From positions 2,542,501 to 2,606,500 of the forward strand of contig NZ_CP156084.1 in the NCBI RefSeq assembly GCF_040687965.1: DNA of 64,000 nt. Reading direction: 5' to 3'. Positions 30,123 through 40,659 of this stretch are shown here, one piece after another. Below the pieces are notes generated by a model. That model was not told where the DNA came from and ran no database searches. It saw only the letters and a list, made by a program, of their open reading frames with translations. The stretch comes from Methylocystis echinoides. GTDB taxonomy: Bacteria > Pseudomonadota > Alphaproteobacteria > Rhizobiales > Beijerinckiaceae. Made by a program: the position numbers and the translations under genes. Positions within the stretch are counted from its first letter, which is position 1; each line of letters begins with the position of its first letter.

Positions 30123-30768
30123 AACCGCTCCGGCGCTGGGTCATCACATTCTCCGCCTCGCGCATCAACCGCGCCTCGTTGAGCTTGTAGAAGCGCCATA
30201 GCGCGAACGCGCCCCCGACGGCCGCAACGACGCCCAACGTCGCCAGCGACCCGTGCACTTTCTCGAAGCCGGCCGTCAGGTAATAGGCGCCGAAGCCGAA
30301 GACCATCGCCCAGACGACGCCGCCCGCGGCGTTGAAAAAGAAGAAGCGTCCGGCGGGAAGATGATTGGCGCCGGCGAGCAGGGCCGCGAGAATTCGCAAA
30401 AGCGCGACGAAGCGCCCGAAGAAGACGATGGCTCCGCCCCATTTATAGAAGAGATATTGTCCGAGCCGCAGCTTGTTCGCGCCGATCCCCACGCGCCAGC
30501 CATGCTTTTCGAGGAAGCGATAGCCGAACTCCCGGCCGATCCAATAGCCGATATTGTCGCCGACAATCGCCCCGCCGGCTGCGGCGAGCACGATCGTTTC
30601 AATTGAAAGCGCGCCCGTGAGCCGCGCGTAGATCGAGGCGCCGACGAGCATGGTTTCGCCGGGCAAGGGCAGGCCGGCGCTTTCCAGCGCCACGATGATG
30701 AAAATCGCCCAGTAGCCGTAAGTCGAAAGGATGGAGGCGATTTGCGCCTGATCGAGAAAATGGCCCAT
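30115..30768 (-). CDS. DedA family membrane protein (SNARE-associated/VTT domain)
   Basis: DedA proteins are inner-membrane lipid-carrier flippase candidates, implicated in undecaprenyl phosphate or phosphatidylethanolamine recycling. The 217-residue protein has the family motifs ESAGLPLPGETMLVGAS, GAIVGDNIGYWIGREFGYRF and FGRFVALLRILAALLAGANHLPAGRFFFFNAAGGVVWAM, plus about five membrane segments. The GRFVALLR arginine and the acidic E in PGE are the residues usually required. It could support the peptidoglycan genes through carrier-lipid recycling, but that link is inference. The 3' end overlaps the DUF2244 gene by 8 nt. Confidence 0.92.
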   Translation of the reverse strand: MGHFLDQAQIASILSTYGYWAIFIIVALESAGLPLPGETMLVGASIYARLTGALSIETIVLAAAGGAIVGDNIGYWIGREFGYRFLEKHGWRVGIGANKLRLGQYLFYKWGGAIVFFGRFVALLRILAALLAGANHLPAGRFFFFNAAGGVVWAMVFGFGAYYLTAGFEKVHGSLATLGVVAAVGGAFALWRFYKLNEARLMREAENVMTQRRSGSS

Positions 30769-30813
30769 CTTCCACCGATGCGAAACGCCCCGCTACCGGC
30801 AGATATAGGCTCC

Positions 30814-30854
30814 AAAAGCAAGAAAGCGACACCGCCTGGGGCGATGTCGCTTTC
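30814..30854 (-). terminator. Rho-independent terminator (minus strand) after the 118-aa gene
   Basis: GAAAGCGACA (30822-30831) pairs with TGTCGCTTTC (30845-30854), extended by a partly paired CCGCC/GGCG, and is followed on the minus strand by a T-rich run (30817-30811). It lies between the stop at 30877 and the DedA start, so it would end the transcript of the minus-strand gene 30877-31233. Confidence 0.7.
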
Positions 30855-30876
30855 GGTGCGTAAAGCCGAAGGGCTG

Positions 30877-31233
30877 CTACTGATATTGATGCACGGCCGC
30901 GCAGTTCAATCCGACCGGCACGGGCCGGGTGAGAATGAGATCGTCGTCGACAAACAGCGCGCCGTCCTCGAGCGCGGGTTCGAGCACCGCGCGCAGGCCC
31001 ATCAGCAAAGGCTGGTCGACGCCATTAATCCTCTCACGCAGCGCGTCGCGGACTCCTTCATCCGCCCGACGCGCGAAATTACGTACAACCGCGGCGACGA
31101 ATCTCCCGACACTCATGCCCTTCTCTTGCGCGGCGGTGCGCACGCGCTCTGCGAAGCGGCCGCCAATGCACGAAAGTGCAGCCTGGGCGACCATTTCGTT
31201 GGAGCAGGAATGAATGAGATCCGCAACCAGCAT
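30877..31233 (-). CDS. Conserved-looking hypothetical protein, 118 aa
   Basis: I do not recognise this protein. The start at 31233 (MLVADLIHSCSNEMVAQAALSCIGGRFAERVRTAAQ) is strongly supported by GGAGG five nt upstream (31239-31243 on the minus strand), and the gene has its own terminator. The frame is open further upstream, but that part lacks support. The product is soluble, mostly helical in appearance (about residues 1-75), with a C-terminal part LEDGALFVDDDLILTRPVPVGLNCAAVHQYQ. A short helical repressor- or sensor-like protein is possible but cannot be shown. It is a stand-alone transcription unit by context. Confidence 0.7.
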   Translation of the reverse strand: MLVADLIHSCSNEMVAQAALSCIGGRFAERVRTAAQEKGMSVGRFVAAVVRNFARRADEGVRDALRERINGVDQPLLMGLRAVLEPALEDGALFVDDDLILTRPVPVGLNCAAVHQYQ

Positions 31234-31628
31234 GTTGTCCTCCGCTTGTTGTTTCAGCCTCTTTAACCCTCTTCTTTGGCGCGTCGTTGCGCGCTTCGAT
31301 GAAAAGCTGGACGGCGCCGGCTTAACCGCCGATGAACCGCCCATCCAACCCCGGCCTGGACATCCAGCCCGGGCGCATCGACTGAGCCATGAGGCTCTTT
31401 GAGCTCACGGCCCGCAATGCGGTTCTGCTCTTACGCTCCGACTGTGACCGGGTGACGACGAGCAGCGACAAGTTGTATGGCGACGAGACGCCGCGGCCCT
31501 TGCAGCGCCTCTGATTGCTCAACGCGCCACTCGCGTCGAAGTTTCATACGCGCGCGGAAAAATTGTCGCTGCGCATGCGAAGAGGCAAGCAGCCCATCAA
31601 GCTTGTGCGACGCAGCGCCGTCTGTGCG
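31234..31628. other. Gene-free interval of about 395 nt
   Basis: This stretch lies upstream of the 118-aa gene and downstream of the glyoxalase gene, both on the minus strand. It is less GC-rich in places than the neighbours. I see the Shine-Dalgarno GGAGG of the 118-aa gene at 31239-31243 but no tRNA cloverleaf, no conserved ORF and no strong terminator. It presumably holds the promoter of the 118-aa gene. An undetected small RNA cannot be excluded. Confidence 0.4.
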
Positions 31629-32069
31629 TCACCAGACGCCGACATTCGCCGCGGAGGCCCAGGGCTCCTTGGGGGGAAGCGGCTGGCCCTTTTGCAGCAA
31701 TTCGATCGAAATCGCGTCGGGCGTGCGCACAAACGCCATATGGCCGTCGCGCGGCGGCCGGGAAATGGTCACGCCCGCTTTTTGAAGCCGTTCGCAGACC
31801 TCGTAAATGTCGTCGACGGCGAAGGCCAGGTGGCCGAAATTGCGGCCGCCGCCATATTCATGTTCGTCCCAATTGAAGGTCAATTCGACGGTCGGCGCGC
31901 CGCTGCGCTTGGCCTCTTCGAAATCGGCGGGCGCCGCAAGATAAACGAGCGTATATCGGCCCTTTTCATTCTCGGTGCGGCGCACTTCCCGAAGGCCGAG
32001 AATGTCGCAAAAAAAATGCAGGGAGCGGTCGAGATCGCCCACGCGGATCATCGAATGCAGAAACTTCAT
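31629..32069 (-). CDS. gloA: Lactoylglutathione lyase (glyoxalase I)
   Basis: GloA converts the methylglyoxal-glutathione hemithioacetal to S-lactoylglutathione. The 146-residue protein has the four metal ligands of the family, His5, Glu62, His80 and Glu123, in their usual contexts (MKFLHSMIRVGDL, VELTFNWDEHEY, GHLAFAVDD, SIELLQ). I chose the start at 32069, with GGAG about 8 nt upstream on the minus strand, rather than an upstream ATG that adds five residues. Lacking the insertions of Zn-type enzymes, it resembles the Ni-type bacterial class. The gshB gene at the far end of the window makes its cofactor. Confidence 0.95.
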   Translation of the reverse strand: MKFLHSMIRVGDLDRSLHFFCDILGLREVRRTENEKGRYTLVYLAAPADFEEAKRSGAPTVELTFNWDEHEYGGGRNFGHLAFAVDDIYEVCERLQKAGVTISRPPRDGHMAFVRTPDAISIELLQKGQPLPPKEPWASAANVGVW

Positions 32070-32177
32070 CCTAAAACTCCTCATCGAGCGGCCTTTGTCG
32101 ACGGTCGGCCGGTTTGCCGTCTCGCGGCGGTCTTGCTAGGCAGCGGCTGTGAACCCTTGCGCCTATAGAGGGCCAGC

Positions 32178-33578
32178 ATGACCGAAGCCAGAGCGTTCCA
32201 CGCCGCCGGGGCCAGCCGCAAGCTCGCCGCCGCCCGGGCCTCGATCGCCGCCAGCGCCGTTCTCGCCGCAGCCAAGCTCGCGGCGGGGCTCTGGTCGGGC
32301 TCGCTCGCGCTTCTATCCGAAGCTGGCCATGCGTTTGTCGACACGGGCGCGACCGCGCTGACCTATTACGCCGTGCGGGAAGCGGAGAAGCCCGCCGACG
32401 CCGAGCATCACTACGGTCACGGAAAATATGAGGCGCTTGCCGCGCTTGTCGAGACCGGCCTGCTCTTCGGCCTGGCGCTCATCGTCGTGGGCGAAGCGAT
32501 CCGCCGGCTGGGCGAGGCCAATGTCGAGATTTTGGCCGGCTGGCCGGCCTATGGCGTGCTCGTCGTCTCGATCGTCGTCGATTTCGTCCGTTCCCGGCAG
32601 CTCAGCGCCATCGCCAAAGAAGAGCGCAGCGACGCGCTCGCCGCCGACGCCATTCATTTCGCCAGCGATCTCGTCTCCTCGGTCCTCGCGCTGATCGGCG
32701 TGGCCGCGGCTCAATACGGGTTTCCCCAGGGCGACGCGCTCGCCTCTTTCGGCGTCGCGGGCTTTATCGCCATCGCCGGCTATCGCCTCGGCCGGCGCAC
32801 CATCGACACGCTGCTCGACGCCGCCCCGCGCGAGCTCAGCCCGCAGATCGAGCGCGCGATCCTCGACGCGCCGGGCGTGATGAGGCTCGAAACGCTGCGC
32901 CTGCGCAGCGCCGGCCCCGAGGTGATCGGCGAGGCGACGATCGGCGTCGCCCGCACATTGCGCGTGGAGCAGGCGGCGCGGATCAAGGCGGGCGTCTGCG
33001 ACGCAATCCGCGCGGTCGCGCCGCATGCGCGCATCACCGTCACAGCTGACGCGCTGGCCGTCGACGACGAGACGGTCGTCGAGCGCATCATGCTCGTCGC
33101 CGCGCGCCGCCATCTCATGGCCCATCATGTGATCGTCCAGCAGATCGGCGACCGGCTCTCCATCGGGCTCGACATCGAAGTGGAGGGCGCGATGCCGATC
33201 GGCCGCGCCCACGCCATCGCGACGGATTTCGAAAGCGCCATCCGCGACGAATTCGGGTCCGACGTCGAGATCGAGACCCACATCGAACCGCTGACCGCCC
33301 ATGTGCTCATCGGGCGCGACCTGCGCGGCCTCCTTGCGGAGGAGATCGCCGAGGCGCTCGACCGCTACGGCGGCGACGTCGGCTATATCGCCGACATCCA
33401 CGACGTGCGGGTGCGGGAGACCTCCGGCGGCCTCGTGGTGAATTTTCACTGCGCCGTGGACGCTGCGGTTCCGGTCGAGGTCGTCCATGCCGCCGTCGAC
33501 GAACTCGAACGCCGCGTGAGGGAGGCGTTCCCGGAAATCCTGCGCATCGTCGGTCATGCAGAGCCGGCCGACCACTGA
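32178..33578 (+). CDS. Cation diffusion facilitator (CDF) transporter with three tandem C-terminal dimerisation domains
   Basis: CDF proteins export divalent metals (Zn, Fe, Mn, Co) in exchange for protons. The 466-residue protein has six membrane segments in its first 205 residues, including the metal-site patterns LLSEAGHAFVDTG in TM2, a histidine-rich HHYGHGKYE loop and DAIHFASDLVSS in TM5. The remaining 260 residues contain what look like three successive ZT-dimer-type units, roughly residues 220-290, 300-365 and 370-460. The usual CDF protein is about 300 residues with one such unit. It is divergent from gloA. Metal specificity cannot be read with confidence. Confidence 0.9.
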   Translation: MTEARAFHAAGASRKLAAARASIAASAVLAAAKLAAGLWSGSLALLSEAGHAFVDTGATALTYYAVREAEKPADAEHHYGHGKYEALAALVETGLLFGLALIVVGEAIRRLGEANVEILAGWPAYGVLVVSIVVDFVRSRQLSAIAKEERSDALAADAIHFASDLVSSVLALIGVAAAQYGFPQGDALASFGVAGFIAIAGYRLGRRTIDTLLDAAPRELSPQIERAILDAPGVMRLETLRLRSAGPEVIGEATIGVARTLRVEQAARIKAGVCDAIRAVAPHARITVTADALAVDDETVVERIMLVAARRHLMAHHVIVQQIGDRLSIGLDIEVEGAMPIGRAHAIATDFESAIRDEFGSDVEIETHIEPLTAHVLIGRDLRGLLAEEIAEALDRYGGDVGYIADIHDVRVRETSGGLVVNFHCAVDAAVPVEVVHAAVDELERRVREAFPEILRIVGHAEPADH

Positions 33579-33634
33579 CGCGGCGCGCGCTCTCTACAAT
33601 AGCCAAGGGAGCCCGGCTGGGTTAGAAAACCGCC

Positions 33635-33895
33635 ATGACCCAAGAAAACCCAGGCGCCGCCGAAGACCTCACCGCCCTGCCTTTCGAGAAGGCGATGCAG
33701 GAGCTGGAGCGCATCGTCGGCGAATTGGAGAAAGGCTCCGTCTCGCTCGACGACTCGGTGCGGCTCTATGCGCGCGGCAAGGCCCTGCAGGATCGCTGCG
33801 AGAAGCTCTTGGCCGAGGCGGAGGCGCGGGTCGAGAAGATCACTTTGGGCGAAAATGGCGCGCCAAAGGGCGTCGCGCCGCTCGACGTCGAATAG
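33635..33895 (+). CDS. xseB: Exodeoxyribonuclease VII small subunit
   Basis: XseB is the small subunit of ExoVII, which degrades single-stranded DNA. The 86-residue protein has the family core ALPFEKAMQELERIVGELEKGSVSLDDSVRLYARGKALQDRCEKLLAEAEARVEKI. Length is standard. The large subunit XseA is not in this window. The gene ends one nucleotide before the stop of the convergent DUF3422 gene. Confidence 0.95.
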   Translation: MTQENPGAAEDLTALPFEKAMQELERIVGELEKGSVSLDDSVRLYARGKALQDRCEKLLAEAEARVEKITLGENGAPKGVAPLDVE

Positions 33896-35212
33896 TCAGT
33901 CGACCTGCTCTTCTTTCGCCGCCCGGTTTGACAGGCGCCGCACGCGGGCCATGAAAGCCCATGAGGCGAGAATGGCGAAGGGCACGGCGATGGCCTCGAC
34001 CATGTCGGCAGAAAGCGCGGCCGGTATGACGCCGGCCTCTTTCAGCCCCTTGGCGACGAAGGCGAAGAGACCCACGAGATAATAAGCCAGGCCCGCGACG
34101 GAAATGCCTTGAACCATGCGGTTCAGGCGCATCTGCAGGCGCGTGCGGCGAACCATGTCGTCGAGCAGCGCGCCGTTCTGGCGCTCCATGTCGAGCGTGA
34201 TCCCGGTGCGCATGAGATTGGTCGTGCGCGCGACGTCGGTCGAAAAGCGCGACTGCCGCGCCTCCACGGCGTTGCAGGTTTCAACCGCCGGATCGAGGCG
34301 GGCGTTGAGAAAATTGGAGATGGTGGGATATTGCCCCTCCTTCGTCTCCTGCAACAGATCCAGCCGGTTCTTCACCAGCGCGTGGTAGGCGCGGCTCGCG
34401 CCGAAACGAAAGGCGGACCGCGTGAGGAGCGCCTCATTGGCCGCGAGAAGGTCGGAGAGGCGTTTCAAGAGGTCGTGATTACTTCGCGAATCCTGCGTGG
34501 CGCGCAGCGCATGGGTGATTTCGGAAAGCTCCTCCTCCATTCGGGCGAGGTCGGGCGATATGGCGCGGGCGAGCGGCAGGCCCAGAAGCGCCATGCTGCG
34601 ATAGGTCTCGACTTCCAGGAGCCGCTGCGCGAGGCGGCCGGCCTCCAAGGGCGGCGCATGCAGCAGGCGGATCGCCATGCGGGTGAAGCCCTTGGCGTCC
34701 ACCGCGAAATCGGCAAAGGCGTGCGCCGCCTCCTTGCCGAGGCCGATCACGCACAGGCTTTGCGAACTGAAGAGCGCCGCAAGCTCTTCGAGGGAAATCT
34801 CCCTGTCCACGACGCAAAGATGCGCCGCGACGATGAGCCGCCCCGGCGGGCGGAAGGAAATCTCGCCCGTCGCCACCGGATCCGGGTGGCTGAAGGGCGT
34901 TGCGGCGTCCACGCCTGTCGACCAGGTGTAAGTCGTGAATTCCGTGTGCTGCTCCCAGCGCAGGCGCCAGTCGCGGAAGCGGAAATAGTGGAACTTCGCG
35001 TCCGGCGCCGGCGCGTCGACGCTGCCCGCGGCCGCAACATGCGCGAGAGCCGCACGGTCGGCCGCCGCCTCCTCGTGATTGGTGGCGAAAGCGAAGTGAT
35101 AGATGCGGCGGGGCACCTCGAGCGGCAGAAACGGCCGGGCGTGCAGCTCGGCGAGAATCTGCGCGCGCGATTCGTGCTCGACCCACTGCGTGACAGCTGC
35201 CGCTTCGTTCAT
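33896..35212 (-). CDS. DUF3422 family protein with two C-terminal membrane helices
   Basis: The 438-residue product begins with the DUF3422 signature HARPFLPLEVPRRIYHFAF and carries the conserved YTWSTGVDAATPF and QLCV-like segments. It ends with two predicted transmembrane helices (about residues 370-390 and 405-425), so it is probably anchored in the inner membrane with a large cytoplasmic domain. The layout (long soluble helical domain followed by two helices) resembles CorA-type magnesium channels, but the GMN motif of CorA is not present and the similarity is only architectural. Function is unknown. It stands alone between xseB and pgm. Confidence 0.85.
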   Translation of the reverse strand: MNEAAAVTQWVEHESRAQILAELHARPFLPLEVPRRIYHFAFATNHEEAAADRAALAHVAAAGSVDAPAPDAKFHYFRFRDWRLRWEQHTEFTTYTWSTGVDAATPFSHPDPVATGEISFRPPGRLIVAAHLCVVDREISLEELAALFSSQSLCVIGLGKEAAHAFADFAVDAKGFTRMAIRLLHAPPLEAGRLAQRLLEVETYRSMALLGLPLARAISPDLARMEEELSEITHALRATQDSRSNHDLLKRLSDLLAANEALLTRSAFRFGASRAYHALVKNRLDLLQETKEGQYPTISNFLNARLDPAVETCNAVEARQSRFSTDVARTTNLMRTGITLDMERQNGALLDDMVRRTRLQMRLNRMVQGISVAGLAYYLVGLFAFVAKGLKEAGVIPAALSADMVEAIAVPFAILASWAFMARVRRLSNRAAKEEQVD

Positions 35213-35271
35213 TCGCGCCCCCTTTGGCCGTCCTTATAGGTCGAGCGGCCAGAGAAGGCGAGCGGAGGGCG

Positions 35272-37396
<2,125 letters not shown>

Positions 37397-37538
37397 AGAC
37401 ATACCTCCCTTGGCGGGCGCGCCGTTGACGCGAGGCGCGTCGCCCGCCGAGCTAACGCGTCAATAACCAAATCTAAACCGGAATCGTTTCGCGTCGAGAG
37501 GCATTTCTGTGTCTTTTCGACGCGTAGCGTAAACGCGC

Positions 37539-37985
37539 TCAGTCGCGCCCCTCGTATCCCGAGGCCGCCTCTCGCGTAAAATCGACGAGCCGCTCGCGAA
37601 AAAACTCCCGCACCCGCGCGGCGGTCAACGGGTGCTGCTCGAGAATTTGCAGAAAAAGCGCGCGGCGGATTTTCAGCACGGTGCTCGGCTCCACGGCGCG
37701 CGCCGTGATCGGGCGCAATGAGGGGGCGACCAGCGCCATTTCCCCGATCAGCGCCCACGGCCGCAGCACCTGCGCCGGCAGGCGCGCCTCGCGGGGCGCC
37801 AGGGCGATCGCCCCCAACATCAGTATGAAGCCGCCGTCCGACTCCTCGCCGCGCTGGAACAGAAAATCGCCCGAACGAAGCAGACGCGTTTCTCCGGCGA
37901 AGGCCAGCATCTGCAAAGCGCCGATCTCGAAGATGGCAAAAAGCGGAATACGCCTTAAATTGTCGATTTCGTCATCGAGAGTCAT
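37539..37985 (-). CDS. Stand-alone cyclic-nucleotide-binding domain protein
   Basis: The 148-residue product is essentially one Crp-type cNMP-binding fold: MTLDDEIDNLRRIPLFAIFEIGALQML, then GDFLFQRGEESDGGFILMLGAIAL and the phosphate-cassette region LIGEMALVAPSLRPITARAVEPSTVLKI. The C-terminal helix (LFLQILEQHPLTAARVREFFRERL) follows, and no helix-turn-helix domain is present, so it is not a Crp/Fnr transcription factor. It might bind cAMP or cGMP and act through protein contacts. It lies next to the response regulator at 38058-38642 on the same strand, which suggests but does not prove a link. An upstream open frame exists, but the ATG at 37985 gives the expected domain start. Confidence 0.82.
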   Translation of the reverse strand: MTLDDEIDNLRRIPLFAIFEIGALQMLAFAGETRLLRSGDFLFQRGEESDGGFILMLGAIALAPREARLPAQVLRPWALIGEMALVAPSLRPITARAVEPSTVLKIRRALFLQILEQHPLTAARVREFFRERLVDFTREAASGYEGRD

Positions 37986-38057
37986 TGCGTCTTTCAAGCG
38001 CGGATTCTGTCGCTTTTTTGTGGCAAGCGTGGCGGCGCCCACAGCCTTTTTTGCGCA

Positions 38058-38642
38058 TCATCGCGCGGGCTTCGCCAAGCGGTAGCCGCCGTCTTCTGTC
38101 AACAACCTTTGCGGGCGCGAAGGGTCCTGTTCGATCTTACGACGCAGGCGATGAATGTGGGTTTCCAGCGTGCGCGTGGTGACATTCGGACCATAACCCC
38201 AGACGTCGGCGAGTAAGGCTTGCTTGGTGAGAATGGCGCCGCGCGCTTGTGCGAGCCGTGCGAGGATCGCGGCCTCCTTTTCCGTGAGGCGCGCGCCGAA
38301 GTCTTCGCCTGCATTGGCGTTTTTCGGAGGCGCGGCAAGGCGGGCCAAGAGCTCGGCGAAACGGAAGGGGCGCGTGAGCGTCGCGTCGGCGTCGTCAGAC
38401 GCGGCGCCGATGAGAATGATCGGACCGGCGAAGCCCTGCGCCCGCAGGCCGCGGGCCAGCGCGGCGGCGTCGCAGAAGTCGGCGTCGAGAAGCGCGGCTG
38501 CGGAATCGCGGGCGTCAGGGGGAAACGCGAAACTTTCCCTGGCCCCGAGCGGATGAAGCGCATAAGCGCCGAAACAAGCGATCTGCTCCTCGAGACTCGC
38601 CAAAAGCTGCGGGCCAGCGGCGACGAATAAAATTTGGGTCAT
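38058..38642 (-). CDS. OmpR/PhoB-type response regulator with degenerate receiver domain
   Basis: The 194-residue protein has a C-terminal winged-helix DNA-binding domain (about residues 118-192: [32 protein letters not shown], then [17 protein letters not shown] and [10 protein letters not shown]), typical of the OmpR family. The receiver half (about 1-105) is abnormal. The paired acidic residues after the first strand are replaced (ILFVAAGPQ), and the conserved lysine is arginine (LTRPF, Arg91). An aspartate (Asp53) remains at about the phosphoacceptor position. It is therefore probably not regulated by normal phosphorylation. No histidine kinase gene is adjacent. It is divergent from the L,D-transpeptidase gene, which it might regulate. 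Confidence 0.85.
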   Translation of the reverse strand: MTQILFVAAGPQLLASLEEQIACFGAYALHPLGARESFAFPPDARDSAAALLDADFCDAAALARGLRAQGFAGPIILIGAASDDADATLTRPFRFAELLARLAAPPKNANAGEDFGARLTEKEAAILARLAQARGAILTKQALLADVWGYGPNVTTRTLETHIHRLRRKIEQDPSRPQRLLTEDGGYRLAKPAR

Positions 38643-38699
38643 GGAACGGGGCGTTCTCTGCTATGACGGCAAGAAAGCAGAAGGGCCCGATCTTCCTCC

Positions 38700-39230
38700 A
38701 TGGAGTTTCTGCGCGCAAGACGACTGACGACGCTACGCGTCGCGCGGCGCATCGGCGGCAAGCAGCATGAGGCGCGCATGTGCGCGGGCGGCGTTGTCAT
38801 CCCCTGCGCCATCGGCCGCGCCGGAATCGTCCGCGACAAGCGCGAGGGCGACGGCGCGACGCCGGCGGGAGGTTGGCGGCTGCTGTCATTCTTTCTGCGC
38901 CGCGCCGCGCCAGCCCCTCGTCCCTGGCGCTTGATCCGCCGGGAAGACGTCTGGTGCGACGATCCGCGCGCCTTTCTCTACAACCGGAAGATGCGTGCGC
39001 CATTGCGGCTCAGCCACGAGGCGATGTGGCGCGAAGACGGTCTTTACGACGTCGTCGGCGTCATGGGTTACAATATCGTCCCCCGCGTGCGCGGCCGCGG
39101 CAGCGCCATCTTCTTCCACATCGCGACCGAGGAACTCGGACCTACGGCCGGCTGCGTTGCGCTGCGGGCGCGCGACATGCGCCGGCTGCTGTCGAGATTG
39201 GGACGGGGCGCTCGAATCGTCGTGAGCTAG
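38700..39230 (+). CDS. L,D-transpeptidase catalytic domain (YkuD) protein
   Basis: The 176-residue protein has the YkuD/LdtMt signature HIATEELGPTAGCVALR with the catalytic His140 and Cys152, and matches the short YkuD class without LysM repeats. Such enzymes form 3-3 cross-links in peptidoglycan or attach lipoproteins. No signal peptide or membrane segment is visible in the first 30 residues, so export is uncertain. An alternative start at the in-frame ATG near 38778 would not add one either. The ATG at 38700 has only weak ribosome-binding support. It is divergent from the response regulator. Confidence 0.88.
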   Translation: MEFLRARRLTTLRVARRIGGKQHEARMCAGGVVIPCAIGRAGIVRDKREGDGATPAGGWRLLSFFLRRAAPAPRPWRLIRREDVWCDDPRAFLYNRKMRAPLRLSHEAMWREDGLYDVVGVMGYNIVPRVRGRGSAIFFHIATEELGPTAGCVALRARDMRRLLSRLGRGARIVVS

Positions 39231-39236
39231 GCGTCG

Positions 39237-39911
39237 TCAGCTTTTCGCATACTCCCGCGTCCCCATGATCGCCGAGCCGACGCGCACATAGGTTGCGCCG
39301 AGCTGGATGGCGAACTCGTAATCCGAGCTCATGCCCATGGAGAGCTCCTCGAGCCCGTTCCTCGCGGCGATATCGGCGAGCAGGGCGAAATGCGGGGACG
39401 CCTGTTCGTCGACGGGGGGCACGCACATCAGGCCTGAGATCTCGAGGCCGTATTTTTCCCGGCAGGCGGCGATGAAGGCGTCGGCGTCCTGCGGCAAAAC
39501 GCCCGCCTTCTGCGGCTCCGCGCCGGTGTTGATCTGCACGAAGAGGCGCGGGCGCTTCCCCTGTTTCTTCATCTCCTCGGCGAGCGCGGCGGCGATCTTC
39601 TCGCGGTCGACGCTCTGGATCACGTCGAAGGTCTCGACGGCTTCGCGGGTCTTGTTGGATTGAAGCGGGCCGATGAGATGCAGCTCGACCCCCGCAAATC
39701 TCTCTCGAAGCCCCGGCCACTTGCCCATGGCCTCCTGAACGCGGTTTTCGCCGAAGACGCGATGCCCGGCCTCCAGCAGCGGAACGATGTCCTCGGCCGG
39801 AAAGGTCTTCGTCACGCAGACCAGCGTGACGCTCGCCGGGTCCCGTTCGCAATCGTCGGCGGCGCGGCGAATGGCGGCCTTCGTGTCGTTGAGGCGATCG
39901 ATGATGCTCAT
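39237..39911 (-). CDS. YggS family pyridoxal phosphate-binding protein
   Basis: YggS/PLPBP proteins bind pyridoxal phosphate without known enzymatic activity and help balance vitamin B6 and amino acids. The 224-residue protein has the PLP lysine Lys35 in VCVTKTFPAEDI, GENRVQEA, HLIGPLQSNK, INTGAEPQKAG, GLMCVPP and the C-terminal SMGMSSDYEFAIQLGATYVRVGSAIMG. Length is standard. It ends 7 nt from the convergent YkuD gene. Confidence 0.95.
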   Translation of the reverse strand: MSIIDRLNDTKAAIRRAADDCERDPASVTLVCVTKTFPAEDIVPLLEAGHRVFGENRVQEAMGKWPGLRERFAGVELHLIGPLQSNKTREAVETFDVIQSVDREKIAAALAEEMKKQGKRPRLFVQINTGAEPQKAGVLPQDADAFIAACREKYGLEISGLMCVPPVDEQASPHFALLADIAARNGLEELSMGMSSDYEFAIQLGATYVRVGSAIMGTREYAKS

Positions 39912-40071
39912 GCAAGCTGGTTAAGGCGCGCGCGCGGCGAGGGCAAGACCGCGTGGCGGCGGCGACCCTGGACGAACTTGTCCGCGCCGTGGAACCGGTC
40001 GCCACGGCGGCGGTTAGCTCTGCGTAAATCTCCGTCGTCCCCAGCGGGGCGGCGCGCGCGGGAGGTTGACC

Positions 40072-40659
40072 ATGACGAGCAGCGAGGCTTTCAACACCCA
40101 TCCGCCGGCGCTGGCGACGGCGCATTTCCGCCGCAAGTGGGGCTGGGTCGTCGCGCTGGGCGCGCTTTTCATCATTGGCGGCGTCTTCGCGCTGTTCAAC
40201 GTCTTCGCCGCCACGGTCGTGGCCATCGTCTATATCGCGGCGGCGCTGGTGGTTGCGGGAGGCTGGGAGATCATCACCGCCTTTCAGATCCGCCCCTGGG
40301 GGCGCGCGGCGCTCCTGAGCGCCGTCGGAGCGCTCACCTTGCTGGCGGGCGTCGCCGCCGCGCGCTTCCCGGTTCTCGCCGCCGTTTCCTTCACGGCGCT
40401 GATCGGCGCGCTGCTCATCGCCTGCGGCGTGGCCAAACTTGCGCTCGCCTACCACCTTCGGCATCTGGCGCGATGGGAGCTCATCGCCGTCGCCGGGGCG
40501 CTGAGCCTCGTCCTCGGCGTTCTGATTCTCGCCGAATGGCCGACGTCGGGCCTCTATGTCCTCGGCCTGTTTCTGGGCGTGAACCTGCTCTTCGAGGGGG
40601 TCGGCTGGGTCGCCATGGGGCTCGCGGCGAAGCCTGCGGAGCGGCGGGCGTTCGGGTAG
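40072..40659 (+). CDS. HdeD family acid-resistance-like membrane protein
   Basis: The 195-residue product has six evenly spaced hydrophobic helices and the HdeD/DUF308 pattern (GALFIIGGVFALFNVFAATVVAIVYIAAALVVAGGWEI, then GALLIACGVAKL and GLYVLGLFLGVNLLFEGVGWVAMG). In E. coli HdeD is part of the acid-fitness region, but the biochemical role is unknown. The start at 40072 has GGAGG 6 nt upstream; a TTG two codons earlier is within that ribosome site. It is the last native gene before the AT-rich islet that begins directly after its stop. Confidence 0.88.
   Translation: MTSSEAFNTHPPALATAHFRRKWGWVVALGALFIIGGVFALFNVFAATVVAIVYIAAALVVAGGWEIITAFQIRPWGRAALLSAVGALTLLAGVAAARFPVLAAVSFTALIGALLIACGVAKLALAYHLRHLARWELIAVAGALSLVLGVLILAEWPTSGLYVLGLFLGVNLLFEGVGWVAMGLAAKPAERRAFG

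Noticed and set aside
31234-31628. tRNA or other structured RNA
   Set aside because: No cloverleaf arms or conserved RNA blocks could be drawn.
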